In this document: piece by piece, positions 8,976 to 16,686 of the stretch
Layout of the letters: each line of letters opens with the position of its first letter
How positions within the stretch are numbered: the stretch's first letter is position 1
Assembly: GCA_020025205.1 (NCBI GenBank)
Contig: JAHHSO010000012.1
Location: 1-46,762, forward strand
Reading direction: 5' to 3'
Origin: Christensenellaceae bacterium
GTDB lineage: Bacteria > Bacillota > Clostridia > Christensenellales > Aristaeellaceae
Length of the DNA: 46,762 bases
Notes under the pieces: generated by a model
Told to the model about the DNA's origin: nothing
The model's input: the letters and a program-made list of their open reading frames with translations, nothing else
Databases searched by the model: none
Position numbers and translations under genes: made by a program

Positions 8976-9872
8976 TCACTCCTTTTCTGCGTTTTCAAAG
9001 TGCATTTGGATCATGGTCATCACCATGACAACAAACATCAGGATGACAGAGGCAGCCGAACCGCGTCCATAGTTAAAATCCTTATTGAAGCTGTTGTAGA
9101 TGAAAATGCCCTGTGTTGTAGAAGCGCCGCTGGGGCCTCCGGCTGCGAACATGTATGGAGCATCCAGCATCTGCATGGCGGTCGAAACAGCAATGACCAG
9201 CTGAATGAAAATGATGTAGCGGATGTTGGGCAGGGTGATGTAGAAGATTCTCTTCCAGCCGGTGCAGCCGTCCAGCGAGGCGGACTCCATGATGTCAGGG
9301 GAAACATTTTGGATGGCAGCCAGATACAAAAGCACGCTGATGCCGCCGCCAATGATGCCGGGGAAGATGATGCAGAACTTGACCAGGTTGGGATCGCTCA
9401 GCCATGTCTGCGGTGTACCGCCGAAGAATTTGACAATCTGGTTGGCAACGCCGTAGTCCGGATGCCACACCCAGCGCCAGACGATGACGTTGATGGTGGT
9501 GGGAACCAGAGCAGGGAGAAGATACATGGTGGAAACGATGCTTTTCATTCGGCGCAGCTCGTTAAGGAAGAGCGCCTGAAGAATAGGAATGAAGAATGTC
9601 ATGATCAGCTGCAGGAAGAGAAAAATAAAGCTGTTTTTCCATGCTTCCCAGTAATAGCTCGTTTGGAACATGGTGATATAATTTTTCAGGCCGACGAACA
9701 CGCCGGGCTGATTGATGGGATCATAATTAAAGAAAGAGATGAAAATAGCCTTGAGAATCGGATAGTACTTGAGCCAGAGGGTAAAGAACATGGGAATGGC
9801 CAGCAGAAGCCATGGGGCGAGTTTTTGCCGGAAGAAATAGCCGGAATCTGCTTTCTTTGCTTGTTTGCGCAT
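8976..9872 (-). CDS. MalF/UgpA-type carbohydrate ABC permease
   Basis: The 298-aa integral membrane protein has about six helices. The first (WLLLAIPMFFTLWLKYYPI) is followed by the characteristic FVGLKNYITMF segment and the EAA loop MESASLDGCTGWKRIFYITLP. These are diagnostic of binding-protein-dependent sugar permeases. It forms a heterodimer with the MalG-type protein encoded immediately downstream, whose ribosome binding site lies within its last codons. It is the first gene of the leftward operon; a GGAG-type site lies 11 nt upstream of its ATG. Divergent from the solute-binding-protein gene at 10148. Confidence 0.9.
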   Translation of the reverse strand: MRKQAKKADSGYFFRQKLAPWLLLAIPMFFTLWLKYYPILKAIFISFFNYDPINQPGVFVGLKNYITMFQTSYYWEAWKNSFIFLFLQLIMTFFIPILQALFLNELRRMKSIVSTMYLLPALVPTTINVIVWRWVWHPDYGVANQIVKFFGGTPQTWLSDPNLVKFCIIFPGIIGGGISVLLYLAAIQNVSPDIMESASLDGCTGWKRIFYITLPNIRYIIFIQLVIAVSTAMQMLDAPYMFAAGGPSGASTTQGIFIYNSFNKDFNYGRGSAASVILMFVVMVMTMIQMHFENAEKE

Positions 9873-9908
9873 GATAAAGGACGCTCCTTCTTTCTGATGT
9901 TATTTCAC

Positions 9909-9914
9909 ATTATA
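9909..9914 (-). promoter_or_regulatory. -10 element for the leftward permease operon
   Basis: A perfect TATAAT on the minus strand lies 37 bp before the MalF-type ATG. No good -35 hexamer is found 16-18 bp upstream, which fits a promoter needing the AraC-type activator encoded at 13514-15031. Confidence 0.42.
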
Positions 9915-10057
9915 GCAAATGAAAATCGAATAGAGGGAGACACAGAAGTGACTTTATAGCGCATTATTTTTTACCTTTTTGAAAAAGAAGAGCAAAATTT
10001 TTATCCACTTCATCCAAAAGGTCTATTTTTTATCCCATAGAGGTAAATATTTTTACA

Positions 10058-10086
10058 TTTACATAACAGGGCAGTTTTGCTAAACT
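10058..10086 (+). promoter_or_regulatory. Sigma-A-like promoter of the solute-binding-protein gene
   Basis: TTTACA at 10058-10063, a 17-bp spacer and TAAACT at 10081-10086. The predicted start site is about 55 nt before the ATG at 10148. The region 9915-10057 between the two divergent promoters is AT-rich and is where the AraC-type regulator would be expected to bind. Confidence 0.5.
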
Positions 10087-10147
10087 GTTTGTAACGAAAG
10101 CGGGCTGCAGACAAGAAGCCTGCATAGAAAACAAGGAGGAAATTGGC

Positions 10148-11455
10148 ATGAAGAGAAGCAAGGGTTTTGTTGCGCTGCTGTTGGCGGCTGCGATGGTTCT
10201 GTCGATGGCTGTGATTGGCATCGCACAGGAGCATGAACCTGTGGAGCTGACACTGTGGGTCACCAGCCGCAATATGGACGAGTTTGCGGAAGAACTTAAA
10301 CAGGCTTTTAAAGAAGAGCATCCATGGATTACAATCAATGAAGTGGTTAAGGAAGGAGATCCGGGCAACGAGTTCTATCAGGCTGTTGCTGCCGGCACCG
10401 CACCTGACTGCATTCAGGGCTCCTTCACCATGATGGATAAGTACATTTCTGCCGGCATTGTGACGCCGCTGAACAGCTATCTGGACGCTTGGGAAGAGAC
10501 GCAGTATCTGGACAAGGCGTATCTGGATATGTTTACCCGTGATGGCAATGTGTATGGCTTGCCGAATCAGGTCAATCCGATGCTGTTTGCCTATAACAAG
10601 ACCCTCTTCGCAGAAGCCGGTCTGGATCATGCCCCGACGACTTGGGACGAGGCGCTTGAGTTTGCCAAGAAGATCAATAATCCTGATGCGAACGTTGCCG
10701 GCTATGCGACGCTGGCCGCAGAGTGGACGGAGTGGTTCTTCCAGTATTATGTCTGGCAGGCCGGCGGCGATCTGACCAAGGAGAACGCCGATGGAACGAT
10801 TGAGCTGACCTTTACGGATCCCGCTGTGATCGAGGCCGCTAAGTATTATCAGACGCTGTCTTCCGAGAAGGTTCTGCCCAGCGACCGTACGCTCAAGTTT
10901 GGAGACCTGCTGGATAAGTTTGCACAGGGCAAGATCGGCATGATGCCGTTTGCTGTGGACTGGGTCATTGACGTGGCCAACAAGGGGATGGACTTGGACG
11001 AACTGGGTCTGTGCCTGCCGCCGGCTGGTCCTTCCGGAAAGTCCGCGACTGCGATCGCGGGTGACTGCTGGGTCATCAATGCGAAGGCAGATCAGGCCAA
11101 ACAGGATGCTGCATGGGAGTACATCAGCTTCATGCACAGCAAGGAAAACCGTGCTGCTTTCTATGAGAATTTGGCCAGCAAGGGTGCCATCGCGCCTGTG
11201 ACCATCCCGCGCACCGATATGACCATCACCGATTTCAGCGAGATGCCGGAAGAATGGTCCCCGATCCTCTCCAGCGTTGGCGAAATTGGCCGCATGGAAT
11301 TCTACGGCAAAGCTGACTTTGGTTCTTATGTGGATCGCGCTGTTCAGAAGATCCTCTCCGATCCGAATGCTGATCCCGCCAAGGAGTTTGGTGATGCGCA
11401 GGCATTGGCTGAGAAGGAAGCTCTGGAAAACTTCAATAACGCCAATAAGAAGTAA
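10148..11455 (+). CDS. Extracellular sugar-binding protein (family 1 solute-binding protein)
   Basis: The 435-aa protein has a signal peptide (about 1-25) ending in VIGIAQ and no lipobox cysteine. The mature part starts with VELTLWVTSRNMDEFAEELKQAFKEEHP and contains the usual binding-protein landmarks: AAGTAPDCIQG, YGLPNQVNPMLFAYNKTLFAEAGLD, PTTWDEALEFAKKI, GKIGMMPFAVDWVID. It delivers an oligosaccharide to the divergently encoded permease pair at 7618-9872. AAGGAGG lies 8 nt before the start. It has its own promoter and a strong terminator, allowing higher expression than the permeases. Lack of a lipid anchor is unusual for a Gram-positive binding protein. Confidence 0.92.
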   Translation: MKRSKGFVALLLAAAMVLSMAVIGIAQEHEPVELTLWVTSRNMDEFAEELKQAFKEEHPWITINEVVKEGDPGNEFYQAVAAGTAPDCIQGSFTMMDKYISAGIVTPLNSYLDAWEETQYLDKAYLDMFTRDGNVYGLPNQVNPMLFAYNKTLFAEAGLDHAPTTWDEALEFAKKINNPDANVAGYATLAAEWTEWFFQYYVWQAGGDLTKENADGTIELTFTDPAVIEAAKYYQTLSSEKVLPSDRTLKFGDLLDKFAQGKIGMMPFAVDWVIDVANKGMDLDELGLCLPPAGPSGKSATAIAGDCWVINAKADQAKQDAAWEYISFMHSKENRAAFYENLASKGAIAPVTIPRTDMTITDFSEMPEEWSPILSSVGEIGRMEFYGKADFGSYVDRAVQKILSDPNADPAKEFGDAQALAEKEALENFNNANKK

Positions 11456-11470
11456 TTTAATCTGTTTTAG

Positions 11471-11503
11471 AAAAGCCGGGCGCATTTTGTGCCCGGCTTT
11501 TTG
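11471..11503 (+). terminator. Terminator after the solute-binding-protein gene
   Basis: AAAGCCGGGC pairs with GCCCGGCTTT around a short loop, followed by TTTTT. A GC-rich textbook intrinsic terminator 16 bp after the stop codon. Confidence 0.9.
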
Positions 11504-11532
11504 TTGCTGTCCGTTCGTTTAGGTGGTACAAT
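11504..11532 (+). promoter_or_regulatory. Promoter of the YesM/YesN two-component genes
   Basis: TTGCTG at 11504-11509, a 17-bp spacer and TACAAT at 11527-11532. It starts right after the preceding terminator and about 50 bp before the kinase ATG, so the regulators are transcribed independently of the binding protein. Confidence 0.58.
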
Positions 11533-11583
11533 AAAGAAGACAAACTTTGATAGAAAATCTCTGAAAAAGGGAGAGGGCTTCCC

Positions 11584-13521
11584 ATGAAGAATCAGCATAA
11601 ACCGAATCGCATCGTGCGCCGAATTGTCAGCTGGATGAGGAAACTCCGCATTTATCCGAGGCTGTTTTTGATTTTCAGCTGCATTCTGATTGTATCCACG
11701 GCGTTTATCATCCTGTTCAATCAGACCACATATTCAAGAGAGCTGGAAAGAAACACCATACAGTATCAGGCGGTGCTGATGAAAAATGCGATGTATAAAC
11801 TTTTGCAGGAAAAGGAAGCTGTTGAGCTGGGAGTCTTTTCGGTCACGCAGAATGAATCGCTTTTGAAGGCGGTAAAAGAGAATGGTCAGCTTCAGGCAAA
11901 GCAGCAGGATCAGGCCGCGGCACAGAAGATGAAGGAAAATAGAAGGATCATTGAGCAGGTCATGCTTTCTGCACGCGGCAAGATGCGAAATGTTCGCGCG
12001 ATGATCCTTATATCCGGCCAAGAACAGTACAGTGTTTCCAATAATGCAAATGAATTTGGGCGGCCGGTAGTTCGGAATTTGGATACATTTTATGACAGCG
12101 CAATTTACAAAAATGCAGCAGCGGCAGGTGGATATCCATCCTGGTTGGATTCCGTCCAAGAAACACCGCAGTTGTTTTATGAAAATGAGCAGAGCCGGTT
12201 TGGCATTGTGGGCTGTATGACGCTTGCCTATCAGCTCTATAGTCCAAAGACGAGGGAACCGCTGGGGGTGCTGGTTTGCTGCATAGAACCGCAGCGTTTT
12301 GTGGAAAAGCTCAGCGAGTATTCAACAAAGGATGGAAGCAACACATTCATACTTGGACAGGCGCATCTGCTGGAGGGCATTGGCGCGGGATTTTCTGCGC
12401 CGCCTTTCCCGAAAAACAAATCGGAAATGAGAGACAGGATTTTTTCGGAGAATGAAGGTCATTTCATCATTGAAAGTGATGGACGTGAACTGCTGGTGAG
12501 CTTTTGCGGCGAGCCGGATTTCCCCATTCGAATGGCCAATCTTACCTATCGGGATGAGTTCCTGCGTCCTGCTGTGCGGATGGGGTGGATCAATCTTCAA
12601 TTTTCTGCGGCTATCATCCTGATTGGAGCCTGCGTTTTGTATATCACTGCGGTGAGCGTGGCGTATCCGCTTCAAAAGCTGATTGGCACCATGAAACAGG
12701 TCGGTGCCGGAGATTTTAATGCAATGTATAAAGCGGAAAGCCGGGACGAGGTTGGCATACTCTGCCAAGAGTTTGATCACATGGTTTCGAATATGAAAGA
12801 GCTGATTGACCGTGTGTATGTCTCGGAGACGAGGGAAAAGGAACTTGAGCTTGCCGAAAAAAGTGCTCAGCTGAATGCACTTCAAATGCAGGTCAATCCG
12901 CACTTTTTATACAATACGCTGGACATGATCCGCTGGGAGTGCATTTATGAAAACAGCGGTGAAAGCCCTGCATCGGATATGATTGAAAAATTCTGCGATT
13001 TGCTGAGAATGACCATCAAGGGCGACAAAAAGAAGGAAACCATTGCTGAAAGCCTGCTGCATGCAACGACCTATCTGGATGTTGTCAACTTCCGTCACAC
13101 GCATAAAATTGAGCTTCACACGCAGATGGAGTTTGACCCGAAGGAATATCAAATTCCATGCTTATCACTTCAGCCTATTTTGGAAAATGCAGTGCGCCAT
13201 GGTTTCCAGGGGGAAAATCTGGAAAATCGTGTGATTTGTATTCAGGGCAGATATACGCCGGAAGGAAACCTGGTGCTGTGCGTTTCGGACAATGGTTATG
13301 GCATGAGCAAAGAGCAGCTCAATATGTTGCGGGAGAAATTAAAGAGCGCGGAAATGGGAACAACGAGCATCGGTTTGCGAAATGTCGATCAGCGGTGCAA
13401 ACTCTGCTATGGCGAAAAGTATGGTATTCAAATTGAAAGTCAGGAAGACGTGGGCACGTCTGTGAGGCTTATGATTCCTGCTGAAAAGAATGTGGAAATG
13501 GAGGAAGCGCGTATTGTATAA
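11584..13521 (+). CDS. YesM-type sensor histidine kinase
   Basis: The 645-aa membrane kinase has a first helix at about residues 22-44, a large extracytoplasmic sensor (about 45-335), a second helix (about 338-360), a HAMP linker (about 360-412) and the His_kinase domain with phosphoacceptor His440 in QVNPHFLYNTLD. A C-terminal ATPase domain carries the N-box ILENAVRHGF, DNGYGM and SIGLRNVDQR. The H-box type NPHFLYN defines the LytS/YesM class (HPK8). Such kinases usually sense extracellular saccharides and phosphorylate the adjacent YesN regulator, whose start codon overlaps its last eight bases. Placed beside the sugar uptake genes, it probably controls them. Confidence 0.92.
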   Translation: MKNQHKPNRIVRRIVSWMRKLRIYPRLFLIFSCILIVSTAFIILFNQTTYSRELERNTIQYQAVLMKNAMYKLLQEKEAVELGVFSVTQNESLLKAVKENGQLQAKQQDQAAAQKMKENRRIIEQVMLSARGKMRNVRAMILISGQEQYSVSNNANEFGRPVVRNLDTFYDSAIYKNAAAAGGYPSWLDSVQETPQLFYENEQSRFGIVGCMTLAYQLYSPKTREPLGVLVCCIEPQRFVEKLSEYSTKDGSNTFILGQAHLLEGIGAGFSAPPFPKNKSEMRDRIFSENEGHFIIESDGRELLVSFCGEPDFPIRMANLTYRDEFLRPAVRMGWINLQFSAAIILIGACVLYITAVSVAYPLQKLIGTMKQVGAGDFNAMYKAESRDEVGILCQEFDHMVSNMKELIDRVYVSETREKELELAEKSAQLNALQMQVNPHFLYNTLDMIRWECIYENSGESPASDMIEKFCDLLRMTIKGDKKKETIAESLLHATTYLDVVNFRHTHKIELHTQMEFDPKEYQIPCLSLQPILENAVRHGFQGENLENRVICIQGRYTPEGNLVLCVSDNGYGMSKEQLNMLREKLKSAEMGTTSIGLRNVDQRCKLCYGEKYGIQIESQEDVGTSVRLMIPAEKNVEMEEARIV

Positions 13522-15031
13522 GGTTTTGCTGGTTGACGATGAAGAAATGGTCACGCAGGGATTATCACGGTTTGTAAAGTGGGAAGAAGCGGGGTTTCAG
13601 GTTGCAGCAACGGCTTCAAGTGCATCGCAGGCGCTGATGGTTCTGGATAGGGAGACAGTGGATCTGGTCATCACGGATGTACATATGCCCGGCCAGAATG
13701 GGCTGAGCCTGATTGAGGTGCTTCGGGAAAAATATCCAGGCGTCAAAACGGTCATTTTGTCTGGATACAGCGAGTTTTCCTATGCCCAGCAGGCCATTCG
13801 TCTGGGGGTGATCGACTATTTGACTAAGCCGGTTAATTTCAGCGCCATGATGACGCTGCTCAAGCGCATTCGAGACAAGCTGGACGAAGAAAAGGAGAAA
13901 GAGACGCAGACTTTTGCTGCGCATATCCTCATTCTGAATATTGCTAATGGTCTGCCTTATGACGAAAAGCGTGCAGCAACCTGTTTGAATACACATTGCT
14001 CTATTCAGGCAGTGCGGTTGTCCGAAAGAAATCAGACTTCACTGCCGGAAGATCTGGCGCAGACGCTTTTGATAGGGTTTGCGCCATGTCAGGTCGTTTC
14101 TCCGGCGGAAGGCGAGCTGCTGTGCGTGCTGGAAGGCAGAAGAAATCTGATCGAACTGAATCGTCAGCTGACGGTCTTAACAGAACAAAAAGGTTCTTTG
14201 TGCATTGGTGTTTCGGATGAACAGGTTGGATACAGCGAACTGCGCATGGCTTTTTTGCAGGCAGGAAAAGCCATGCGTTACCAGAAGGCGCGAAGCAGTG
14301 CGGGGGTGATGCGCTATGAGCAGGTTCAGGAGATGTTCCTGAATGAGGAAGACGAAAGCGAATTTGGCGTTCGCCCGCTGGTAGAGTTGTTTTCTTCTCC
14401 GGAGGATCGGCCGCAGCTGGTGGAGCGTTTGTTAACCACGTTTACGGCAATGGAAACCCGCAAAGATTTTTCTTTGACCCGCGTGCAGCGGTTTTGCGCG
14501 GAGTTTCTGTTGGAACTGGATACGCCGATTCAAACGCTTTCCCTGCCTGATTATCCCAGACATGCATTGCTTAGCGAGACATTGATGGATGTGATGTGCG
14601 CCGGAAGCCTTCAGGAAGTGAAAAGCTATATGGTCAATTACCTGAAGCGCATTTTGAAGGAACTCCGTCAGGTGGATGAAGCGCAGCAGACAGGGGAGCT
14701 GATTAACCGCGTGAAGGCGTACATTCAGAAACATTGTGCTGAAAATTTGACGCTTGCGGTACTTTCGGAGGTTTTTTACGTGTGCCCAACGTATCTTTCG
14801 CGTCTGTTTAAGAAGAAAACCGGGGGCAATTTTGTTGATTACCTGACCGAGCTGCGAATGGAGAAAGCAAAAGAGTTTTTGAATGATCCGAACTTGATGA
14901 TTTACAATATTTCCGAAATGGTGGGGTATGAGAATCCGCGATACTTCTCCCGGCTTTTCAAAGAGGCAACGGGGTATACGCCGCAGGAATACAGGAATAA
15001 GATGCACGGCGGAGAAACCACAGTGTCTTGA
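13514..15031 (+). CDS. YesN-type response regulator with AraC DNA-binding domain
   Basis: Start chosen at TTG 13514: GGAGG at 13500-13504 lies 9 nt upstream, giving MYKVLLVDDEE, the standard receiver start, while an earlier in-frame ATG at 13490 lacks a site. The 505-aa protein has a receiver domain (1-120) with acidic pocket D8/D9, phosphoacceptor D55 in ITDVHMPG and K105-region LTKPVNF. A poorly conserved middle domain (about 130-390) and two AraC helix-turn-helix motifs (about 400-500, with LSRLFKKKTG and FSRLFKEATGYTPQEYR) follow. It most likely activates the divergent uptake promoters around 9909-10086. The start overlaps the kinase stop, so translation is coupled. Confidence 0.92.
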   Translation: MYKVLLVDDEEMVTQGLSRFVKWEEAGFQVAATASSASQALMVLDRETVDLVITDVHMPGQNGLSLIEVLREKYPGVKTVILSGYSEFSYAQQAIRLGVIDYLTKPVNFSAMMTLLKRIRDKLDEEKEKETQTFAAHILILNIANGLPYDEKRAATCLNTHCSIQAVRLSERNQTSLPEDLAQTLLIGFAPCQVVSPAEGELLCVLEGRRNLIELNRQLTVLTEQKGSLCIGVSDEQVGYSELRMAFLQAGKAMRYQKARSSAGVMRYEQVQEMFLNEEDESEFGVRPLVELFSSPEDRPQLVERLLTTFTAMETRKDFSLTRVQRFCAEFLLELDTPIQTLSLPDYPRHALLSETLMDVMCAGSLQEVKSYMVNYLKRILKELRQVDEAQQTGELINRVKAYIQKHCAENLTLAVLSEVFYVCPTYLSRLFKKKTGGNFVDYLTELRMEKAKEFLNDPNLMIYNISEMVGYENPRYFSRLFKEATGYTPQEYRNKMHGGETTVS

Positions 15032-15333
15032 TGGATTTTTTGGCAGACAGGGAAAAGACTGTGAAAGTTCAAAAATTCCATGCTCAAGCTGGCCGGCGGC
15101 GCGGTAAAATTTGTCGGCGCGATAGATAAGTGTGTAAAATCTGGATATGGACGAACGAGCTGGTCGGTCTTGTGTGATGAACTTGACCGAGAGAGAACGA
15201 AATGCAGAAAACGAGGGAATGAAGCAGATCTGCCCAAAGAGGCACTTGACAGTCAGATGTTTATTTCTGTGCAATTGGTGACGGCAATCAGATGCTGGTG
15301 GAAGAAAATGATAACTGAGTGCGAAGAATAGAA
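15032..15333. other. Intergenic region after the two-component genes
   Basis: An open + frame from 15080 to 15331 lacks a ribosome binding site and recognisable composition. No terminator for the preceding operon is clear. I see no supported gene here. Confidence 0.4.
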
Positions 15334-15370
15334 GAAAAAAAGCGGTCTTCTGGAAGTTCAGAAGGCCGCC
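15334..15370 (-). terminator. Leftward intrinsic terminator of the 46-codon gene
   Basis: GCGGTCTTCTG at 15342-15352 pairs with CAGAAGGCCGC at 15359-15369. Read on the minus strand it is followed by seven T. The + strand lacks a T-run after it, so it acts leftward, 22 bp past the stop codon of the small ORF at 15393-15533. Confidence 0.7.
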
Positions 15371-15392
15371 TGCCTGTCGACGAAATGAAGAA

Positions 15393-15533
15393 TTACCTAC
15401 GGAACATGGTATGATAGGTATCATGTCTCAAATTGGTAAGTTTTTCAGTATTGGCTTGATGATTTTCTGCAATATGAGTTCGAAAGAATGGCTTTGCACT
15501 ACTAAGTATGGATTGGCGTCCGGATTGAGGCAT
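15393..15533 (-). CDS. Small 46-aa ORF with its own promoter and terminator
   Basis: ATG at 15533 follows AAGAAGG with a short spacer; 46 sense codons run to TAA at 15395-15393. The peptide begins MPQSGRQSILSSAKPFF and ends HDTYHTMFRR. It is basic, His- and Thr-rich, and has no membrane segment or cysteine. A sigma-A-like promoter with perfect -10 lies 31 bp upstream and an oriented terminator lies 22 bp downstream, so the region reads as a complete short transcription unit. I do not recognise the product. It could be a genuine small protein, a regulatory RNA with an incidental frame, or a remnant of a mobile element. It is divergent from the 217-aa gene at 15643. Confidence 0.48.
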   Translation of the reverse strand: MPQSGRQSILSSAKPFFRTHIAENHQANTEKLTNLRHDTYHTMFRR

Positions 15534-15563
15534 AGTTACCCTTCTTTATAAAATCTGCATTTT

Positions 15564-15592
15564 ATTATACCGTTTTTATCAAGCTGTGTGAA
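15564..15592 (-). promoter_or_regulatory. Leftward sigma-A promoter of the 46-codon gene
   Basis: On the minus strand TTCACA (15592-15587), a 17-bp spacer and a perfect TATAAT (15569-15564). The start site would be about 15557, giving a leader of about 24 nt to the ATG at 15533. Confidence 0.62.
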
Positions 15593-15642
15593 GGTCTAAT
15601 CCCGTGGCGAAAAAATAATACACGGAATATTGGAAGATGCTT

Positions 15643-16296
15643 ATGAATGAAAATTTGGTTTCATTTGTACATGAAGCAGTTGAAATTTCAGCAATGACAG
15701 CACTTAGCGTTATTCCTGTTGGTGGAGCCTTGCTTACAGGAGTGTGGGATTCTATAAAATCTCATTGTGCACAAAAACGTCTGCAGGATTGGCAAAATCT
15801 CATAGAGGAGCGGTTGTCTAAACTTGATAATACACTTGAAGATGTGGGGGCAAACGAAAACTTTACATCAGCAATGTTTCGGGCGACAGAACTTGCAATC
15901 AAAACATCGGAGAGTGCAAAAAGAGAATATCTGGCAAATGCGGTACTCCATTCTTTAACCTGCCCATTTGAAGAAAGTGTAGGAATGATGTTTTTCAGCA
16001 TGTTAGGTAAATACACATTATGGCATTTGAAAATTCTTGATTTTTTTCAAAATCCAAAGAAATTTGATGGAGTAAGTGAATCAAAATATAGTATGGGAAG
16101 CCCTAAAACGATATTATTTGAGGTATACCCTGAATTACAAGCCAAGGAAGCATATGTGGATAGAATTGAAAAAGAGTTATATGCTGATGGTTTGATGAAC
16201 ACGGAAAATCTGAATTGTACAATGACATCGTCAGGCATGGTTGCTTCGAGAATTAGCCAAATCGGAGAAGAGTTCATAAAATTTATAACTGAATAA
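15643..16296 (+). CDS. Accessory protein of unknown function, 217 aa
   Basis: Start chosen at ATG 15643 because GGAAG lies 6 nt upstream; the in-frame ATG at 15637 abuts that site. The N-terminal segment (about residues 14-35, SAMTALSVIPVGGALLTGVW) is hydrophobic and could be a membrane or amphipathic helix. A charged helical region follows (KRLQDWQNLIEERLSKLDNTLEDV). The C-terminal part is globular, ends in a helix, and has no catalytic motif I can name. Base composition is visibly AT-richer (about 32-47% GC per line) than neighbouring genes, and it lies beside a tRNA gene, so horizontal transfer is likely. Similar-looking solitary genes occur in accessory islands; a role in defence or phage biology is only speculation. 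Confidence 0.7.
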   Translation: MNENLVSFVHEAVEISAMTALSVIPVGGALLTGVWDSIKSHCAQKRLQDWQNLIEERLSKLDNTLEDVGANENFTSAMFRATELAIKTSESAKREYLANAVLHSLTCPFEESVGMMFFSMLGKYTLWHLKILDFFQNPKKFDGVSESKYSMGSPKTILFEVYPELQAKEAYVDRIEKELYADGLMNTENLNCTMTSSGMVASRISQIGEEFIKFITE

Positions 16297-16431
16297 TGCC
16301 CAATCCAAAGTTGATCAACCGTAACCGCTCAACTTTATCTCTCCTTGTCGTTTGCAGAGTCGCGTGTAAAATGAACAGCTCGAAGAACAGAAAACTCTAA
16401 GTGCTCAGTTTATGTTCAGTTGCTGTTTAGA

Positions 16432-16475
16432 TAAAAAGAAAAAGCCCTGATTTCCTAATGAAATCAGGACTTTTT
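16432..16475. terminator. Bidirectional terminator between the accessory gene and tRNA-Pro
   Basis: CCTGATTTC pairs with GAAATCAGG around a 5-base loop. The stem is flanked by AAAAAG on the left and TTTTT on the right, so it can stop transcription in both directions: leftward for tRNA-Pro, rightward for the 217-aa gene. Confidence 0.82.
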
Positions 16476-16476
16476 G

Positions 16477-16553
16477 TGGTCGGAGTGGCGAGATTCGAAC
16501 TCGCGGCCTCTTGAACCCCATTCAAGCACGCTACCAAGCTGCGCTACACCCCG
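16477..16553 (-). tRNA. tRNA-Pro (anticodon GGG)
   Basis: On the minus strand the 77-nt gene begins CGGGGTG and ends CACTCCG, A, CCA. The acceptor stem pairs fully with one G-U. The anticodon arm is CTTGA-loop-TCAAG with loop ATGGGGT, giving anticodon GGG. The T arm contains GTTCGAATC, and the 3' CCA is encoded. It reads Pro CCC codons (and CCU by wobble). It has a consensus promoter at 16583-16610 and a terminator at 16432-16475. Confidence 0.95.
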
Positions 16554-16582
16554 ATTGACGGTAAAACCATCAAGCAAGGCTT

Positions 16583-16610
16583 ATTATATCACAACGGCAG
16601 GATTTGTCAA
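16583..16610 (-). promoter_or_regulatory. Consensus sigma-A promoter of tRNA-Pro
   Basis: Minus strand TTGACA (16610-16605), a 16-bp spacer and TATAAT (16588-16583), both perfect hexamers, 30 bp before the tRNA 5' end. Confidence 0.82.
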
Positions 16611-16640
16611 GAACTTTTTTAAAATGGGCTGAGAGTTGAA

Positions 16641-16669
16641 TTGACAATCCATACGCCGTTTTATATAAT
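16641..16669 (+). promoter_or_regulatory. Perfect consensus promoter directed antisense into the next gene
   Basis: TTGACA at 16641-16646, exactly 17 bp, and TATAAT at 16664-16669 on the + strand. A purine-rich AAGGAAAGGAAG and an ATG at 16693 follow, but that frame stops after 14 codons. The transcript would run antisense to the minus-strand gene at 16687-17310. Confidence 0.6.
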
Positions 16670-16686
16670 TGATAAGGAAAGGAAGA

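Noticed and set aside
10010..11485. 491-codon minus-strand open frame
   Set aside because: It is antisense to the solute-binding-protein gene, which has a promoter, ribosome binding site, signal peptide and family motifs.
15080..15331. 83-codon plus-strand frame after the YesN-type gene
   Set aside because: No ribosome binding site and no recognisable protein features; probably chance.
15643..16553. Idea of an integrated element using tRNA-Pro as attachment site
   Set aside because: No integrase gene and no direct repeat of the tRNA 3' end were found within the window; only base composition and position support transfer.
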